From the NCBI GenBank assembly GCA_003265435.1, contig NOXC01000017.1:1-64000 (forward strand): a stretch of DNA of 64,000 nt, written 5' to 3'. Positions 63,265 to 64,000 of this stretch are shown here, one piece after another; within the stretch, counting starts at the first letter, position 1, and each line of letters opens with the position of its first letter. The DNA is from Cellvibrionaceae bacterium AOL6 (GTDB taxonomy: Bacteria; Pseudomonadota; Gammaproteobacteria; Pseudomonadales; Cellvibrionaceae). Below the pieces are notes generated by a model that was not told the DNA's origin, did no database searches, and was given only the letters and a program-made list of their open reading frames with translations. The position numbers were made by a program, and so were the translations under genes.

Positions 63265-64000
63265 GCCAAAGTGTTACGACTAAAAAATTAGTGATCGCGA
63301 TTTCGTCGCGCGCACTCTTCAATCTTGATGAAAGCCACAAGGTCTTCGAGTCAGAGGGGCTTGAGGCGTACTCGCGCTATCAAATCGAGCGCGAAGAAGA
63401 GGTGCTGGAGCCGGGCGATGCCTTCGCGATGGTCAAAAAATTATTGAATGTGAACGCGATGCTCGAGGACGGGCCTCGTGTTGAGGTCATCCTGCTTTCG
63501 CGCAATAGCGCGGACACCGGGCTGAGAGTGTTCAACTCCATCAAGCACTACGGCTTGGATATTGTGCGCGCAGCGTTTACGGGAGGGCAGAGCCCTTACC
63601 GTTACATCGCCCCGTTCAGTTGTCATTTATTCCTTTCAACAGATGCAGACGATGTGCGTCATGCGCTGGAGCATGGCGTCGCCGCGGCGACCTTGATGCC
63701 GTCTAACAGGGAAAACCAGCAGAGTCAGGAACTGCGCTTTGCCTTCGACGGAGACGCCGTGCTGTTTTCCGATGAGGCAGAAAAGGTCTACAAGACGGAG
63801 GGCCTCGCGGCCTTTACGCAAAGCGAAGTGGCAGCGGCCCGAACGCCGTTGTCCGGGGGACCGTTCAAATCCTTCCTGGCGGCGTTGCACAGCTTGCAGA
63901 GTGAATTTAAGGAAAACTGCCCGATTCGGACAGCACTGGTCACCGCTCGGTCTGCCCCTGCGCATGAACGGGTGATTCGCACCTTGCGCGCTTGGAATAT
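63261..64000 (+). CDS. Cytosolic 5'-nucleotidase, 3' end outside the window
   Basis: The first 246 codons of an open frame that runs off the window, starting with ATG 63261 in the preceding stop. Visible motifs, VIAISSRALFNLDESH, VILLSRNSADTGLRVFNSI, FTGGQSPYRYI and LFLSTDADDV, match the 5'-nucleotidase family (NT5C1-like). FAFDGDAVLFSDEAEKVY carries the HAD-type aspartate. It probably dephosphorylates nucleoside monophosphates; likely about 320 aa when complete. Confidence 0.88.
   Translation, partial: MSQSVTTKKLVIAISSRALFNLDESHKVFESEGLEAYSRYQIEREEEVLEPGDAFAMVKKLLNVNAMLEDGPRVEVILLSRNSADTGLRVFNSIKHYGLDIVRAAFTGGQSPYRYIAPFSCHLFLSTDADDVRHALEHGVAAATLMPSNRENQQSQELRFAFDGDAVLFSDEAEKVYKTEGLAAFTQSEVAAARTPLSGGPFKSFLAALHSLQSEFKENCPIRTALVTARSAPAHERVIRTLRAWN

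Overview
The window is a contiguous piece of a gammaproteobacterial chromosome. Gene order points to the Pseudomonas/Cellvibrionales side of the class. leuCDB-asd-fimV-truA-trpF-accD-folC-SPOR-cvpA-purF-metZ and rpmF-plsX-fabD-fabG-acpP-fabF-pabC-mltG-tmk-holB-pilZ-tatD are two blocks known from Pseudomonas; placement in a marine Cellvibrionales-like lineage is inference. I see no phage genes, transposase, CRISPR array, tRNA or rRNA.

Layout. 1-249: gene-free repeat DNA. 250-5660: a LysR regulator divergent from leuCDB and asd (leucine and aspartate-family synthesis). 6094-9867: the giant acidic polar-hub protein FimV. 9977-21572: truA, trpF-trpB-trpA, accD, folC and a SPOR protein, then a minus-strand receiver-TPR regulator, then cvpA-purF-metZ. 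21599-25584: MoxR, DUF58 and transglutaminase triad. 25754-33020: TraF-like outer-membrane protein, MATE pump, membrane-anchored AraC regulator and YdiJ-type dehydrogenase. 33062-36744 (minus): molybdenum-cofactor run moaA-moaB-moeA-MOSC. 37156-40059: nirBD nitrite reductase behind what reads as an NtrC/sigma-54 promoter. 40135-43824: PilZ-like protein, SelO, diguanylate cyclase and DgkA. 43825-44806: a 1-kb gene-free repeat cluster. 44807-56395: maf, then the yceD-rpmF-plsX-fab-pabC-mltG-tmk-holB-pilZ-tatD block, interrupted by an antisense rluA. 56362-64000: glycosyltransferase with PAP2 phosphatase, dUTPase, malate dehydrogenase, Bcp peroxiredoxin, an AraC regulator, yajC, a D-cysteine desulfhydrase-like gene and the start of a cytosolic 5'-nucleotidase.

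The genes are mostly housekeeping: branched-chain and aromatic amino acids, methionine, purines, folate, fatty acids and membrane lipid, with polarity and type IV pilus functions (FimV, PilZ). The moa/moe genes next to nirBD fit nitrogen assimilation, since the partner nitrate reductase (not in the window) needs molybdopterin.

Most unusual points: (1) three intergenic elements of exactly 112 bp, all bounded by GGCCTG and CAGGCC, sharing a core but carrying different, internally complementary arms, with an end of a fourth at base 1; (2) two housekeeping genes, moaB and maf, each split by a one-base shift in a homopolymer; (3) a textbook NtrC/sigma-54 layout upstream of nirBD; (4) rluA placed antisense between tmk and holB; (5) a strong yceD promoter whose predicted start almost touches the ATG.
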